Assembly (NCBI RefSeq): GCF_900110455.1
Contig: NZ_FOIS01000005.1
Coordinates: forward strand, 1 to 64,000
Direction of reading: 5' to 3'
DNA length: 64,000 bases
DNA from: Natrinema salifodinae
GTDB taxonomy: Archaea > Halobacteriota > Halobacteria > Halobacteriales > Natrialbaceae
Part shown: positions 44,016 to 53,448 of the stretch, piece after piece
How positions within the stretch are numbered: position 1 is the stretch's first letter
Layout of the letters: every line of letters starts with the position of its first letter
Program-made: the position numbers and the translations under genes
Notes under the pieces: generated by a model
Database searches by the model: none
Told to the model about the DNA's origin: nothing
Seen by the model: only the letters and a program-made list of their open reading frames with translations

Positions 44016-45191
44016 TCAACTCGGAAGCCGTCCGCTCCGCTCGAGGAGGACGAGGACGGCGATCGTCCCTCCGAGGAGGAGAGCGGCGCTGCCGAACACC
44101 CCGTCGTAGGCGTGTCCGCGTTCGAGGACCAGGCCGATGGCGAACGAACCGAGTGCTTGCGTGAGCATCCAAACGGAACTGAACACGGCGTAGGCGCTGC
44201 CGCGTGTCGAATCCGGAAGCGTATCGAGGAGGTACGTGTCCGTGGCCGGAAACAGCGCGTGGATGACGAAGCCGACGATCCCGGAGAGCAGCGTCAGTGC
44301 GACCAGGCCATCGACCAGCGTCAAGGCGAGGAGGGTCGCGGAGAATGTCCCGACGATGCCGAGCAGATACGGAACGTACGGGAGTCTGTCGGCGAGATCG
44401 CCACCGAAGTAAAACGCGGGAATGCCGGCGGCGAAGACGATCGTGAGCATCATGCCCGCCGCTCGATCGGAGAGTCCTTTCGACTGCATGTACAGTTCGT
44501 AGAAGTTGAAGACGCCCTGCCAGACGAACGATGCCGCGCCGACGATCAGAAGCGCCGTTACGATGAGCCGCCACTCCGAAAGCGCACCGGCGATGAAGTC
44601 GCGATCGCCCAGCCCCGCCTGCGGCATACTCGTCTTCCGGGCCGTGAGCCACGTGTAGGCCGTTACCAGTGCCGCACCGGCGGCGATCGCCCACAGTGAG
44701 AGTCGCCAGTCGACGAAGAGTGCGAGGACGACGAAGGGTGCTGCAATCACCGCGGCGATCTGGTTTGAAGCCCCGTGGATACCCATGACGCGTCCGACGC
44801 GCATCGGATACAGTTCGCTCAACAGGGGGTTCGCCGAGACGAAGTACACGCCGGAGGCGATACCCATGAGGAAGGCGCCGCCCATGAGGTGTCGGACCGT
44901 CGTCGCCGTCGCGGCGATTCCGGATGAGGCGGTGAGAATCAGTCCGGATCCGATCACGACGCGGTGTCTCGGGACTTTCGTGAGCAGCCAGCCGGTCGGC
45001 AGCCGAGGGGATGCGCTTCCGATCCACGCGAGCGTTACGATAAGTCCGGCAGTCGCCTCGCCGATCGCGAACTCGGCGATAAACACGTCCAAAAGCGGTG
45101 CGAAGATAATTCTCGCCAGGTTAACGAGAAAGACGAGTCCACAGAGGGAAACGAATAGTCGTGCGCGTGCCACGGTCGCTATTTCCGACAA
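44016..45191 (-). CDS. MFS transporter
   Basis: This 391-aa membrane protein has about 12 hydrophobic helices in two halves of six. After helix 2 comes WIGSASPRLPTGWLLTKVPRHRVV, close to the MFS loop 2-3 motif, and SGVYFVSANPLLSELYPMRVGRVMG and PATDTYLLDTLPDSTRGSAYAVFSS are typical. There is no clear substrate clue; drug, metabolite or osmolyte export are all possible. The neighbouring PadR genes could regulate it, since PadR proteins often control efflux pumps. Confidence 0.85.
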   Translation of the reverse strand: MSEIATVARARLFVSLCGLVFLVNLARIIFAPLLDVFIAEFAIGEATAGLIVTLAWIGSASPRLPTGWLLTKVPRHRVVIGSGLILTASSGIAATATTVRHLMGGAFLMGIASGVYFVSANPLLSELYPMRVGRVMGIHGASNQIAAVIAAPFVVLALFVDWRLSLWAIAAGAALVTAYTWLTARKTSMPQAGLGDRDFIAGALSEWRLIVTALLIVGAASFVWQGVFNFYELYMQSKGLSDRAAGMMLTIVFAAGIPAFYFGGDLADRLPYVPYLLGIVGTFSATLLALTLVDGLVALTLLSGIVGFVIHALFPATDTYLLDTLPDSTRGSAYAVFSSVWMLTQALGSFAIGLVLERGHAYDGVFGSAALLLGGTIAVLVLLERSGRLPS

Positions 45192-45245
45192 GCGGTCTCA
45201 AGCGTTCCGAATCGGAGCGACGGCTTCGTCTCACAGCTCTCCTCC

Positions 45246-45474
45246 ATGAGGGTAGTGAACTCCATACAGGATTCAACGAGCGCCTGGCGAGGGAGCCGTC
45301 CCGAACGCGGAGCAGATATCGACACCTTCGAGCGTGCGTCTCATCGTGAAGCCCGAACTCCCCCATGTCCAGTCCGGATGGGAGGGCAGTGCCAGCGAGC
45401 ATGTACAGCAGGTCTCGTTGCCCCTCCGAGGTCGTCCACGGTCGTGACCGCACGGTTGCTATAGCGTTCGCCAT
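45246..45474 (-). pseudogene. Remnant of a PadR-like regulator
   Basis: On the minus strand the frame SEGQRDLLYMLAGTALPSGLDM matches the start of the PadR genes nearby (GFQRDLLYVIAGQDEPHGLAI), but the similarity then ends. A short GRLPRQALVES in another frame resembles the PadR GRLYPNLDxLVE helix. This suggests a frameshifted, decayed copy between the MFS gene and the intact PadR gene. The match is short, so the call is tentative. Confidence 0.4.
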
Positions 45475-45701
45475 CTCGCTTGGACACGGTCGGAAGCCGG
45501 CTCACCTGACCGGAAGCCGACTCAATTAGCGGTCGCTTTCCGGTCTTTCTGCTACCCACTGCTCAAAATCGAACTGCGAAGCCGCGAACGAACGGCAGTA
45601 CGTGGAGAGTCACTCGTCGATTCCGAGCAATGCAGGCGACGGTAGAGTGTGTCAATAATTCGGCGCTGGCAATCGAACTGCTACGGCTCCGATTCTGCGA
45701 G

Positions 45702-45977
45702 CTATTCGCCGACGTACTGATTTTCCCACTCTCGACGGGCCTCGAGTTCACGACGGCCGCGGGCTGTGACCGTGTAGTAGTTCGTCCGGCGATCGAGTTG
45801 CCCTTTCTCGACGAGGCCCTTTTCGACGATTTCATCGAGATTCGGATAGAGGCGTCCGTGATGGATCTCCTTCTCGTAGTAGTCCTCGAGTTCCTCTTTG
45901 ATCGCGAGTCCGTGTGGTTCATCTTGCCCGGCGATCACGTACAGCAGATCTCGCTGAAAACCTGTGAGATCGTACAT
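45702..45977 (-). CDS. PadR family transcriptional regulator 1
   Basis: This 91-aa winged-helix protein starts MYDLTGFQRDLLYVIAG and continues HGLAIKEELEDYYEKEIHHG, GRLYPNLDEIVEKGLVEKG and RTNYYTVTARGRRELEARREW, which is PadR throughout. A longer open frame exists upstream, but the ATG at 45977 gives the family start. It is a close paralogue (most residues identical) of the gene at 63300-63593. Targets are unknown. Confidence 0.9.
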   Translation of the reverse strand: MYDLTGFQRDLLYVIAGQDEPHGLAIKEELEDYYEKEIHHGRLYPNLDEIVEKGLVEKGQLDRRTNYYTVTARGRRELEARREWENQYVGE

Positions 45978-46404
45978 ATCTGAATTGCAGTCTGTTGACG
46001 TATAAATATTCCGGGATAGGATGAAGAAAGGATATAGCGAATGGCATCTACGACTGGTCGATGTCTCACCGCCCGGCAGAATCCGTCGTGACCTCCCAAT
46101 TGATGATTTTGAAATTACCGGTTCCCGGTCATTTAATACAGCGGTACCACGGCGGGGCTTGACACACATTTTCCCAAGCGCTACTGTCAACGCATATGAT
46201 GGTGCCGGCTGGCTCGATATCCGTGCCGACAGCCTGCCACTGAGAACTCCGTCCGAGTCTCTTTCTCGGTAACTGCCAATCGACCTCTCTCCTTCAACTC
46301 ATCGTCCGCTGACGGACCGAGCGTACGACTCCATTCGATTTGCCGTCCCCCGTGAAGGATGTGCCATGATAACAATTATATGTTTTACACACCTTCGAAC
46401 GAGT

Positions 46405-46650
46405 ATGTCGACGAACCAGGCGGACGGGAAATCTCGCGCGGAGAACCCGGAGGAAGACGTCTCGTACCCGCTTCTCGTTCTCCAGGTGAGCCTCACGGCA
46501 CTGCTTCTCTTCATGATCGTGGGATGGGGAAATCTCACTCTCAACGCCTTCCTTGATCCGGATCGGGTGGTCACCGAGTTCTTCTGGGCGCTTCCGTCCC
46601 TGTTCGGGGTCGCCGTGGTCCTTTTACTCAGCACCTACCTATCCAGGTAG
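46405..46650 (+). CDS. Small two-helix membrane protein
   Basis: This 81-aa protein has a charged N terminus (MSTNQADGKSRAENPEED) and two hydrophobic helices (LLVLQVSLTALLLFMIVGW and FFWALPSLFGVAVVLLLSTY). It has no recognisable family. The next 328 bases (46651-46978) contain no gene I can support. Confidence 0.55.
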   Translation: MSTNQADGKSRAENPEEDVSYPLLVLQVSLTALLLFMIVGWGNLTLNAFLDPDRVVTEFFWALPSLFGVAVVLLLSTYLSR

Positions 46651-46978
46651 TCACCCGCCCCTTCGTCCTCGTCGCGAACCAACCCGATTTCCCTCGCCTG
46701 GTCGAAGTAGTCGACGGACGACAACCACGATACCGCTAGCAACTGCGTTTACCAGGGAGGTGTCTTGTGAGGTCGCACATCGGGAGCGTTGCTGTCCGAC
46801 GCCGAGAAACCAGCGTGTCACGAACGGTCGACTAACACGTCCTTGTGCGCGCCGGTCGTACTAGCTTCGTATCGTACGAAAGCAAGCGCTCGGATCGCGG
46901 TGTGCGTAGCGATTCCCCGTTCACGAGAGTACGCTCTCCGACCGAAAATAACGCGTACTCTCCCTCTATCCGGCAATC

Positions 46979-47923
46979 TCAGCTGAACGTGCCATCTAGC
47001 GCCATCGCATGCTCATCGTAGTACGCATAGAGGTTTTGCGGGGCGGTATACCCCCCACCGTAGTGACCAACGGGCCCGTTCGAGTCGATAATATTCTCGT
47101 CGAGGTCGACCGTGAACCGCAAGTCCTGACGATCGTAGATGAGGTCGTCGTCGAGCCAGTATTTCACGACACCGTCGTTGTTCGCCTCGCCGTTACTCAC
47201 CGTATTTACGCGAACGTAATATTCGAACTCGTACCAGCGACCGGGGTGGATATCGACCTCCTTCACGACGTAGTCGTTTCCGTCGATGATATAGTCGTGA
47301 TCCTGCGATTTGTCCATGTGGTACGTGTACGAAAGCAGGTTGTACGGCCCGTCTGAGGTGGTACCCTTACTCGAGACGTACATCCGATTGCTCCAGCCGT
47401 TCGTCCCGTCCGGTTCTCCGCCACCGGAGTTCCCGTCCGGATCCAGGGCCATCGCACAGTTCCAGAGCCGGCAATTGGCGACGCTTCGACCGCTCATGTC
47501 CCAGTTGCTGTTGAGCGCGAAGGTGACGCGCGTGTTGAGCTCGAGTAGTCCGTCGTCGAACTCGTAGTGGGTGCTGATTCCCCAGTGTTCGTCCTCTTGA
47601 ACGGCGAGTTGGAGCGAACTATCTCCGGAATACGTCGGACTGGATACGAGTGAGAGATTATCTCCTGAGCCGTTCGACATCCGGTAGATCTCGTCCCAAC
47701 TATCGTACCCGTCGTAGTTGAGGTAGATCTCTTCTTTCGGCTCGGAACCGTCCGCCGATGCTGCGACATCGTTCGTTGCGCCTGGTATGCCGAGCAAACT
47801 ACCGACACCGACGAACCCGCCGACTTGGAGTGCTTTACGGCGGCTAATTCCGGCTGAAGATCCACGTTCGGCTGCGTTACCTTCACTTTCCGCATCTGAC
47901 TTCGGGCAATTTCTGTTGGCCAT
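46979..47923 (-). CDS. Tat-exported polysaccharide-lyase-like protein
   Basis: This 314-aa secreted protein starts with a Tat signal: the twin-arginine SRRKALQVGG followed by a hydrophobic GFVGVGSLLGIPGAT and an A-x-A type cleavage region near residue 55. The mature part is acidic, with DGLLELNTRVTFALNSNWDMSG, a GRWYEFEYYVRVNT block and DGVVKYWLDDDLIYD. This resembles concanavalin-like polysaccharide lyases (PL14/PL20 type) that act on alginate or glucuronan. The match is by pattern only. I prefer ATG 47923, four codons inside the longest frame. Confidence 0.65.
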   Translation of the reverse strand: MANRNCPKSDAESEGNAAERGSSAGISRRKALQVGGFVGVGSLLGIPGATNDVAASADGSEPKEEIYLNYDGYDSWDEIYRMSNGSGDNLSLVSSPTYSGDSSLQLAVQEDEHWGISTHYEFDDGLLELNTRVTFALNSNWDMSGRSVANCRLWNCAMALDPDGNSGGGEPDGTNGWSNRMYVSSKGTTSDGPYNLLSYTYHMDKSQDHDYIIDGNDYVVKEVDIHPGRWYEFEYYVRVNTVSNGEANNDGVVKYWLDDDLIYDRQDLRFTVDLDENIIDSNGPVGHYGGGYTAPQNLYAYYDEHAMALDGTFS

Positions 47924-48211
47924 CTCCAACACCATCGGGAACGTATTAGGACTGACCTATAGAGGTACCGCAATTTAGTATCACTATACGATAGTTTTCC
48001 ACACGAAACAGTTGCTACTAAGTCAAATGATGGCCGTGAAGGCGGTAATGTCGGACTCGTTGAAACCCCCCGGCTGGTGATAGATTTCAACGGGTGTGCT
48101 GCGGACGGGGCACGTTGCGGGCACAGGCCCATCTTCATTTCAGAGGTATTCAGGACGAGGACGAACGGATACAACAGTACTGTTTTACCATCCGTTTCGC
48201 AAATTAGAACA

Positions 48212-49294
48212 ATGACAGAACAGCGTTCGTCGGAAACCGAGGACCGAAAAGACGACCACCTCCGAATCGTCCAGGAGCGAGACGTTGAAACCTCAGGAAC
48301 GGGCTTCGAAGACGTCCAGCTCGTCCATGAAGCGCTTCCAGAACTCCATTACGACGCTATCGATCTGTCCGTCGAGTTTCTGGGACACGAGCTATCCGCT
48401 CCGATCTTCATCGAGAGCATGACTGGTGGACATCACAACACCACAGAAATCAATCGGGCGCTAGCTCGCGCTGCCAGTGAGACGGGCATCGCTATGGGGC
48501 TCGGAAGCCAGCGAGCCGGTCTCGAACTCGACGACGACAGCGTCCTCGAATCGTATACCGTTGTGCGTGATGTCGCGCCCGACGCGTTCATCTACGGCAA
48601 TCTCGGCGCTGCACAACTTCGAGAGTACGACCTCGAAACGGTCGAGCGCGCAGTTGAGATGATCGAGGCAGACGCGCTCGCAGTCCATTTGAATTTCCTT
48701 CAAGAGGCTACCCAGCCGGAAGGCGACGTCAACGGCCGAAACTGTCTGACGGCCATCGAACGAGTCGCGGAGGACCTCTCGGTGCCGATCATTGTCAAGG
48801 AAACGGGCAACGGGATTTCCGGAGAGACTGCTCGAAAGCTGGCCGCAGCAGGGGTTGACGCTATCGATGTCGCCGGAAAAGGCGGCACGACGTGGTCCGG
48901 GATCGAGGCCTACCGCGCAGCTGCCGCGAACGCGCCGCGACAGAAACGAATTGGCACGCTGTTCCGGACGTGGGGAATACCAACCGCTGCAAGCACGATC
49001 GAGTGCGTAGCCGAACACGACTGCGTGATTGCGAGTGGTGGTGTCCGGACTGGATTAGACGTAGCAAAAGCGATCGCGTTAGGTGCAGTCGCCGGCGGCC
49101 TGGCGAAGCCGTTCCTGAAACCGGCCACAAATGGGTCGGACGCTGTCATCGAACGAATTGAGGACCTGATTGCCGAACTGCGGACGGCAATGTTCGTCAC
49201 CGGGTCAGGGTCGATCGCGGACCTTCAGCAAACGGAGTACGTTTTGCAGGGAGACACGCGCGAATACGTCGACCAACGGACCAGCAGCGAGTAG
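48212..49294 (+). CDS. fni: Type 2 isopentenyl-diphosphate isomerase (FMN-dependent)
   Basis: This 360-aa FMN/NAD(P)H enzyme interconverts IPP and DMAPP for archaeal isoprenoid lipids. Marks: [71 protein letters not shown], and [19 protein letters not shown]. The ATG at 48212 was chosen because it starts the family sequence. Base composition appears less GC-rich than in the island. It is followed by a strip of decayed genes, so this end of the chromosome looks unstable. Confidence 0.92.
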   Translation: MTEQRSSETEDRKDDHLRIVQERDVETSGTGFEDVQLVHEALPELHYDAIDLSVEFLGHELSAPIFIESMTGGHHNTTEINRALARAASETGIAMGLGSQRAGLELDDDSVLESYTVVRDVAPDAFIYGNLGAAQLREYDLETVERAVEMIEADALAVHLNFLQEATQPEGDVNGRNCLTAIERVAEDLSVPIIVKETGNGISGETARKLAAAGVDAIDVAGKGGTTWSGIEAYRAAAANAPRQKRIGTLFRTWGIPTAASTIECVAEHDCVIASGGVRTGLDVAKAIALGAVAGGLAKPFLKPATNGSDAVIERIEDLIAELRTAMFVTGSGSIADLQQTEYVLQGDTREYVDQRTSSE

Positions 49295-49446
49295 CAGCGA
49301 TCTTTTTCGGCGGTCGATCCCGCTGCAAGACGGTTATCGTCAGCGTCGCCTCCACCACGCGCGAAATACACTCTCTGGCCTTGGTTAGACGCGGAACGAG
49401 CACAGATTTCTTTCGCTACTACTGTTACGAACCACTATTCAAGTAA

Positions 49447-50004
49447 ACTGCTTATCAACTATCTCAAATTCTATCAGTAATCCCGAACGAGAGCGGTACG
49501 AACTCGGAGTCGCGGAAAATATACTCGCTCCGCAGAGAAGGCGACGGACCACGGTCGATTCCGTTCGTCGCCGCAAAGCACGTTGGCGAGGGATTGATTA
49601 TGCGCTCGGAACGCCGCGGCGGCCAGTTCCGCTGGCGTTTGCTCGTCGACGATACAGTAGCAGAGATGCACGACGAAATCCGTAGCAATCTTCGAGACGG
49701 GTTGTCCGTCACCGTTGAACGACTCGGAGAACCCCCGTGCCTACTCGAAGACAGTCGCGTACAGAGTAACCTCACACCCGAATAGAAGTCAGCGCTCGAA
49801 GCCGCCATTGAACACGGGTACTACGAGGAACCGCGGCAGTATTCGGTCGCCGAGATTGCGGACGAGATCGGCGTGCCGAGTTCGACGTTTCAGTATCGAC
49901 TTAATCGGGCCGAAGCGCGGTTGGCACAACAGTTCGCAGCGGATACGGTGAACGTCGACGGTGACGCCGCTCTTGACCCTGCGGACATCGAGTTCATTCG
50001 GTGA
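49447..50004 (+). pseudogene. Bat-type HTH (HTH-10) regulator interrupted by an in-frame TAG
   Basis: The plus-strand frame reads SNLTPE-stop-KSALEAAIEHGYYEEPR, then YSVAEIADEIGVPSSTFQYRLNRAEARLAQQF, the C-terminal HTH of Bat-type (bacterio-opsin activator-like) regulators. The usual sequence is LTPEQ. TAG at 49783-49785 therefore replaces the expected CAG Gln codon by a single C-to-T change. Upstream the frame is open back to 49447 (…IPFVAAKHVGEGLIM…) but has no good start codon, so the N terminus also seems lost. Confidence 0.7.
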
Positions 50005-50088
50005 ATGCACTGTACCCCTCACTGGCTATGGCTCCTTGGAATATTTCGAAATAAATCGTAACTCGCTGATCACCGAATGCACTCTTGT

Positions 50089-50851
50089 ATGCCAACGAAT
50101 TCTGAAATCGATGTTCGTCTCGTCCGGAACGCCACTGTCCTCGTGACCATCAATGATACGACGTTCCTCGTCGACCCGATGTTCGCGTCACCGGGTGACA
50201 TCCCGACTGTAACGGATAGCCCGGAGGCCCCGGAGTTCCTCGAGACGGCGAACGAACAGCGGAATCCGCTCGTCCCGATGCCCGACGTTGACCTGTCCCA
50301 TGACGCCGTGGTCGTCACCCACCGCCATCCGGACCACTTCGATGAAGCGGCGAAAGAAGAACTCGAGGCGGACGTCCCGCTGTTCTGTCAGTCAGCGGAA
50401 GCGGACGCCTTCGCCGACGAGGGCTTTACCGACGTCCGACCTGTCGATGCGAGGTATCGTTTGACGGCGTCACCATCCACCGGACGCCTGGTCGCCACGG
50501 GCACGGAGAGTTAGCCGAGGGAATGGGACCTGTCTCCGGGTTCGTCTTCGAAGCCGACGAGACGCTGTACATCGCTGGTGACACGATCTGGTACGAGCCG
50601 GTCGAGCAGACGCTCGACCGATTCGAGCCCGATATGGTCGTCCTCAACGGCGGCGAAGCACACAGTTCGAGCAGGGCGAACCCATCACGATGGGCGTCGA
50701 GGACATCTCTGCTGTCCGCGACGCCACTGACGCCACGGTCGCCGTCGTTCACATGGAAGCCATCAACCACTGCCACCTCACGCGTGACGAATTGCGGTCG
50801 GAGACTGAGGACGTCCACGTTCCCGAAGACGGGGAGCAAATCACTCTGTAG
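50089..50851 (+). pseudogene. UlaG-like MBL-fold hydrolase with two frameshifts
   Basis: The gene starts normally (MPTNSEIDVRLVRNATVLVT …) and carries the metal motif VVTHRHPDHFDEA. Near 50445-50452 the frame shifts: the protein continues as SFDGVTIHRTPGRHGHGELA and FVFEADETLYIAGDTIWYEP. Near 50659-50664 it shifts again at a CACA repeat and continues as QFEQGEPITMGVEDISAVRD to EDGEQITL-stop at 50851. Joined, the three parts give one full MBL-fold protein of about 250 residues. The gene is recently inactivated unless these are sequencing errors. Confidence 0.82.
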
Positions 50852-50973
50852 TCATCGGTCGAACGAAATCCGTAGTACCTGACAAGTTCCCGCGGAGTAC
50901 CGCGATCTGTTCAGCGAGTGCGACGCGGCGGAATTTAATGCATCTTCGGAGCGTGAGCGGACGGTGACGCCCG

Positions 50974-51684
50974 TCAGGGTGTTCGCTGTCCAGTTCCACG
51001 CGACCGGGTGTTCGATTCGGAAGACACAAGCAACTCTTCGCTTGATCGGCTGTCTCGAGTCGAGCTATCGACTCGTCCGGCACACGCTGTTGCGCTCCGA
51101 GAGTAGCTCATAAACAGCCGCCTGCCGGCGCGTTCGTGGCGCATCCCCATGATTTCGGCCATCGGTGCGAACGAGGCCATCGCCGTACTGTCGTCGTCGA
51201 CGTGGCACTCGCAGCCCGCGGTAATCACTGCCTCGAACTCTTCGAGCACCGACTGGATCTCGGTGTGTCCGAACCGTCCGAGCCGCTGTGCCGCACCGAG
51301 CAACCCCGTGACGAACGAGTACGCGTGCGAAAGACAGCTCTCGAGTCGCGAGAGACCACGCTCGGCGGCGACAACTCCGAAGACGACGGGGTAGTGGCCA
51401 GGCGTCGCGTCATCCTCTATCGCGTCGGCGAAGGCGGCGGTGAACTCCCCGTCTTTGAGTCGGCGGTCCGGCGAGGGCCGCACCGTCTCGTTCGGCGCGC
51501 CTGGCTCACCGCCGTCGGCCGCGGGTGCCGTCGCGTCGGCCTGGTCTCCGCTGGCGGTTTCGCGTTCTTCGCCGCCAAGTGCAGTTTCCGAAACTGAGGC
51601 GGTCGCGTCCGGACCCAGGAATGCACAGAGCTTCGCGCCCGCTTTCGTCGAACTTTCGCGGAACGGCGGTATCCCCGACTCCAG
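50974..51684 (-). pseudogene. ureF: Truncated urease accessory protein UreF
   Basis: The minus-strand frame contains an unmistakable UreF C-terminal part: FTAAFADAIEDDATPGHYPV, LSHAYSFVTGLLGAAQRLGR and MGMRHERAGRRLFMS (ending at 51105). Upstream, FRESSTKAGAKLCAFL continues the family match until a TAA at 51685-51687. About the first 80-100 residues of a normal UreF are missing. The normal stop after RLFMS is also lost, so the frame runs on to 50974 with unrelated sequence. No other urease gene is visible, so this is a relic of a lost or moved urease cluster. Confidence 0.78.
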
Positions 51685-51689
51685 TTAGT

Positions 51690-52858
51690 CTCGCCGTGTG
51701 GCTGTCGAACCGGTTTACCTGACCGCTGAGAGGTGAACTCGGTGGCAGCGATCGCGTTCCGAGGCCCGCCAGGCGAGAGTTTCGACGACAGGGTCTTTCG
51801 GACTATCGACTAACCGGCTGTTTTCACGTTGTCTGCGGGATGTCGTCTCAAAAAGACCGCGGCGGGAAGGTGGAATGTCGAACGCCAACGACGAGGTTTG
51901 GCAACGGCCAGTCTGACGATGGTGGGGGTGGGTGCTGGCGATTGAATCGCGGTCTGTCGCGCGTGGGCGAGCGCGACAGTCGAATCTGTTCGTGCGAGCG
52001 TTATCAATTTCTTCCCGATTCCCAGTTCATTCGAACCGTGGTGTGTCTTTGTTACCGCGATCGCTATACAGCAGCGAGCGAACGGCTCGCCTGGTCGACC
52101 GGGACCGGACGGGACGATCGTCCGTATCTTCGGAACGCCTCCCTCGATACTACTGAACCGGTGTTTGAACCTGCGGCTGCGAGCCGTGCGTTCGCTCGGT
52201 TACTCGAAAGGGGCCAGGTCGACGAAATCGACGTGACTCCGCGCGACGATGCCGGAAACCGACGCGTGCCGACGCCTGTCGACGCGTGTTCCATTCGAGG
52301 GCTGCTCCACCCTCTGTCCCCCCCCTACTCTGCCGCAGGAGCGGCCGAAAAATGCGAATCCGGTGGTCTCGATCGACGATTTCGGTTCGACTCTCAGAGA
52401 CCAGGCGAGCCGATCCGACAGCCGCAGGGCGAGACGACGTGTTCCATCGGGCCGCGCGTGGTCACCAAGACCGCGCGCGAGCCACACCGCGGACAGACCG
52501 GCAACGACGAGTCCTCTCGATCGTCCGACGCCGACGGCTGCTCGCTCATGGGCACCTCGAACGGTGGTCTTCCAGAGCGACAGTTGTTCGAGTGCGAGAC
52601 GACTCTCGTGCGAGACGTTTATATCTCGGTAGGATGAACGTAAACATGGCTTGCAAACCCTCGCGGGTTGGAAGCCGCGTCTCGGGTGGTGCAACACCCG
52701 GGGCATTTCGGCGCATGCCCCCTGCGACCGTTTGGAGCGCGACGTCTATTTTGATTGTAGGTTGGTATACACTTATAATATCGGGGTTTGCTACGGTAGA
52801 AAGGAAATCTGATCGTGGAAGTCTGCATCTTCATCGTCGCTTGCGCACCCGTTTGAAT
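51690..52858. other. About 1.2 kb without a supportable gene
   Basis: Long reading frames exist on both strands (for example 51840-52637 plus) but are rich in Arg, Ser and Cys and match no family, which is typical of shadow frames in GC-rich DNA. The region continues the decayed strip begun at 49447. No insertion sequence is recognisable. Confidence 0.4.
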
Positions 52859-52887
52859 ATTTGAGCCGAGAAAAATTATTTGAGCCG
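52859..52887 (+). promoter_or_regulatory. Direct repeats flanking a TATA-like box, likely autoregulatory operator
   Basis: atttgagccg occurs twice (52859-52868 and 52878-52887), 19 bp apart or about two helical turns. The TATA-like aaaaattatt (52871-52880) lies between and overlaps the second copy. The ATG of the HTH gene is at 52909, so the transcript is probably leaderless. A regulator bound to these repeats would cover the TATA box and repress its own operon. Confidence 0.5.
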
Positions 52888-52908
52888 GCGGAGACAAGGG
52901 TTACTACG

Positions 52909-53448
52909 ATGACCGAGTCGAATCACGAATCGTGGACGGCGACCACGAGCGGGCGCGAGCGCGTCCGACACGTCGTCGAGTTGTTGGACGAACCGACACC
53001 GGTACAGGAGATCGCCGACCGCGCAGACGTCTCGCGGGCCACAGCCGACGATGAACTACAACGGCTGAAAAGCGACGACTGGGTCACTGAAACAACGATC
53101 GACGGGACAAAAGCGTACGACCTGAACCCCGTTCGAATGCTCTTCGACGAGGTGACCGACCTGATCGAGGAGCACACGCGCGACGAACTGGAGAGTCGGC
53201 TCACGGAGCTAACGGCGGACCGGGAGGAACTGGCGGCGGAGTACGACGTCGGCTCGCTTTCCGAGTTTCGGGAGCGACTCGTCGAAGACGAGTTGTCGGC
53301 CGCCGAACTTCGCGAGCGCCGCAATGTGATCGCCACGTGGGAGTCGATCAACACGGAACTCGGGCTCGTGAAGCACGCCCTCCAGCTGTACAGTGATGTC
53401 GTCGAACTCTCGTCGCCCGGGACGGACTCGAACTCGACACTCGCCTAA
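52909..53448 (+). CDS. HTH protein of the haloarchaeal DUF7342 type, possible antitoxin
   Basis: This 179-aa protein has an N-terminal winged helix (RVRHVVELLDEPTPVQEIADRADVSRATADDELQRL) and a long helical C-terminal half (DLIEEHTRDELESRLTEL … YDVGSLSEFRERLVEDELSAAELRERRNVIATWESI). This matches the haloarchaeal family I know as DUF7342. It overlaps the next gene by one base (TAATG). Pairs of this kind recur in haloarchaea. With direct repeats over its promoter it behaves like an autoregulated antitoxin. The function is inferred. Confidence 0.68.
   Translation: MTESNHESWTATTSGRERVRHVVELLDEPTPVQEIADRADVSRATADDELQRLKSDDWVTETTIDGTKAYDLNPVRMLFDEVTDLIEEHTRDELESRLTELTADREELAAEYDVGSLSEFRERLVEDELSAAELRERRNVIATWESINTELGLVKHALQLYSDVVELSSPGTDSNSTLA

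Noticed and set aside
48059-48091. A GTTGAAA … TTTCAAC inverted repeat as a CRISPR-like or RNA element
   Set aside because: The arms are only 7 bp with a 19-base spacer, there is no repeat array, and such a pair is expected by chance.
49783-49785. TAG read as pyrrolysine in the Bat-type HTH gene
   Set aside because: Family members have Gln (CAG) here, one base away. No pyrrolysine genes are visible, so a nonsense mutation is simpler.
51840-52637. A 265-codon plus-strand frame in the decayed region
   Set aside because: It is rich in Arg, Ser and Cys, not acidic like halophile proteins, and has no family features, so it is treated as a chance frame.
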